From contig NZ_JACHZB010000006.1 in the NCBI RefSeq assembly GCF_014193255.1, forward strand, positions 124,001 through 188,000: a DNA stretch of 64,000 nucleotides, in the 5' to 3' direction. Shown here piece by piece: positions 63,656 to 64,000 of the stretch. Every line of letters begins with the position of its first letter. Positions within the stretch are counted from its first letter, which is position 1. The notes below the pieces were generated by a model that had not been told where the DNA came from, made no database searches, and worked only from the letters and a program-made list of their open reading frames with translations. The DNA comes from Rhizobium sp. BK196 (GTDB lineage Bacteria; Pseudomonadota; Alphaproteobacteria; Rhizobiales; Rhizobiaceae). Made by a program: the position numbers and the translations under genes.

Positions 63656-64000
63656 TCAGCCTTTGATGGCGCCTGCCGTCAGGCCGGCGACGATACGTCT
63701 CTGGAAGATCAATACGACGATGATCAGCGGCAGCGTCACGGTAACGGATGCGGCCATGATCTGACCGAACGGATATTCGTACCGGCTATTGCCTGCAATC
63801 AGGCCGATCGCGACCGGCACGGTCCGGTTCTCGTCCGTCAGGGTGAAGGTCAGCGCGAAGAGGAACTCGTTCCAAGCCAGAATGAAGGCAAGAATGCCCG
63901 TGCTGGCGAGCGAAGGCCCCATGAGCGGCAACAGGATCTTCATCAGAATTCTGAAATGTGAGCAGCCGTCGATGATCGCGGCCTCTTCGAGCTCCCGCGG
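63656..64000 (-). CDS. Sugar ABC transporter permease (MalG type), C-terminal part (cut by window edge)
   Basis: About 114 C-terminal residues are visible. They contain the EAA loop ELEEAAIIDGCSHFRILMKI, three helices and the MalG-type tail RRIVAGLTAGAIKG. The N-terminal part lies beyond the window. It marks another CUT1-type importer operon entering from the right. Confidence 0.92.
   Translation of the reverse strand, partial: PRELEEAAIIDGCSHFRILMKILLPLMGPSLASTGILAFILAWNEFLFALTFTLTDENRTVPVAIGLIAGNSRYEYPFGQIMAASVTVTLPLIIVVLIFQRRIVAGLTAGAIKG

Overview
The window is about 60% GC and reads as an accessory replicon (symbiotic or secondary plasmid) of a Rhizobium species of the R. leguminosarum/R. 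etli type. This rests on gene content: a fixK-fixL pair, fixNOQP, fixGHIS and an OmpR-type response regulator together, followed by many sugar ABC importers, ROK/LacI regulators and toxin-antitoxin modules. No rRNA, tRNA, CRISPR array, replication gene or intact insertion sequence was recognised. The replicon assignment is an inference.

Region 1 (1-19680) is a microaerobic respiration island. On the minus strand fixK is followed by the first two PAS domains of a FixL oxygen sensor cut by the window edge. On the plus strand fixNOQP encodes the cbb3 terminal oxidase and fixGHIS its copper/assembly factors. They are followed by a response regulator matching the FxkR type, cytochrome c maturation genes ccmIEFH (cycHJKL) and a CBS-BON protein. 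On the minus strand ccmC-ccmD-ccmG complete part of the maturation system, but ccmA and ccmB are absent here. A divergent ABC exporter closes the island and appears frameshifted by one missing base. Five FixK/FNR-type boxes (consensus TTGAY-N4-RTCAA) precede fixN, fixG, ccmI, ccmC and the exporter. A GTTACA-N4-GTTACA element precedes fixK. Together they suggest a FixL > FxkR-like regulator > FixK cascade controlling respiration and haem-protein assembly.

Region 2 (19773-43314 and on to 52659) is carbohydrate uptake. Operon A (21136-27570, plus) is a CUT1-type importer plus a GH42 beta-galactosidase, divergent from a ROK regulator. Operon B (35624-29223, minus) is a second CUT1 importer with an embedded ROK regulator and a sugar isomerase; a Gfo/Idh/MocA oxidoreductase is divergent from it. 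Operon C (51428-39423, minus) couples a peptide-type (Dpp-like) importer to a GHL6-like glycosidase, a hydroxypyruvate-isomerase-like protein, a GarR-like reductase and a second GH42 enzyme, with a divergent LacI regulator. All three operons have a strong hairpin directly after the binding-protein gene. A vapBC module with a palindromic operator sits between A and B. A third ROK regulator is divergent from an avidin-family protein and a SnoaL-like protein.

Region 3 (52809-64000) holds a TetR-MFS efflux pair, a hipBA module, a GH38 alpha-mannosidase with transketolase, a GNAT acetyltransferase and the C-terminal end of a further sugar permease. The alpha-mannosidase promoter carries an 18-bp element matching 17/18 the one upstream of operon B, suggesting shared control of sugar import and mannoside cleavage.
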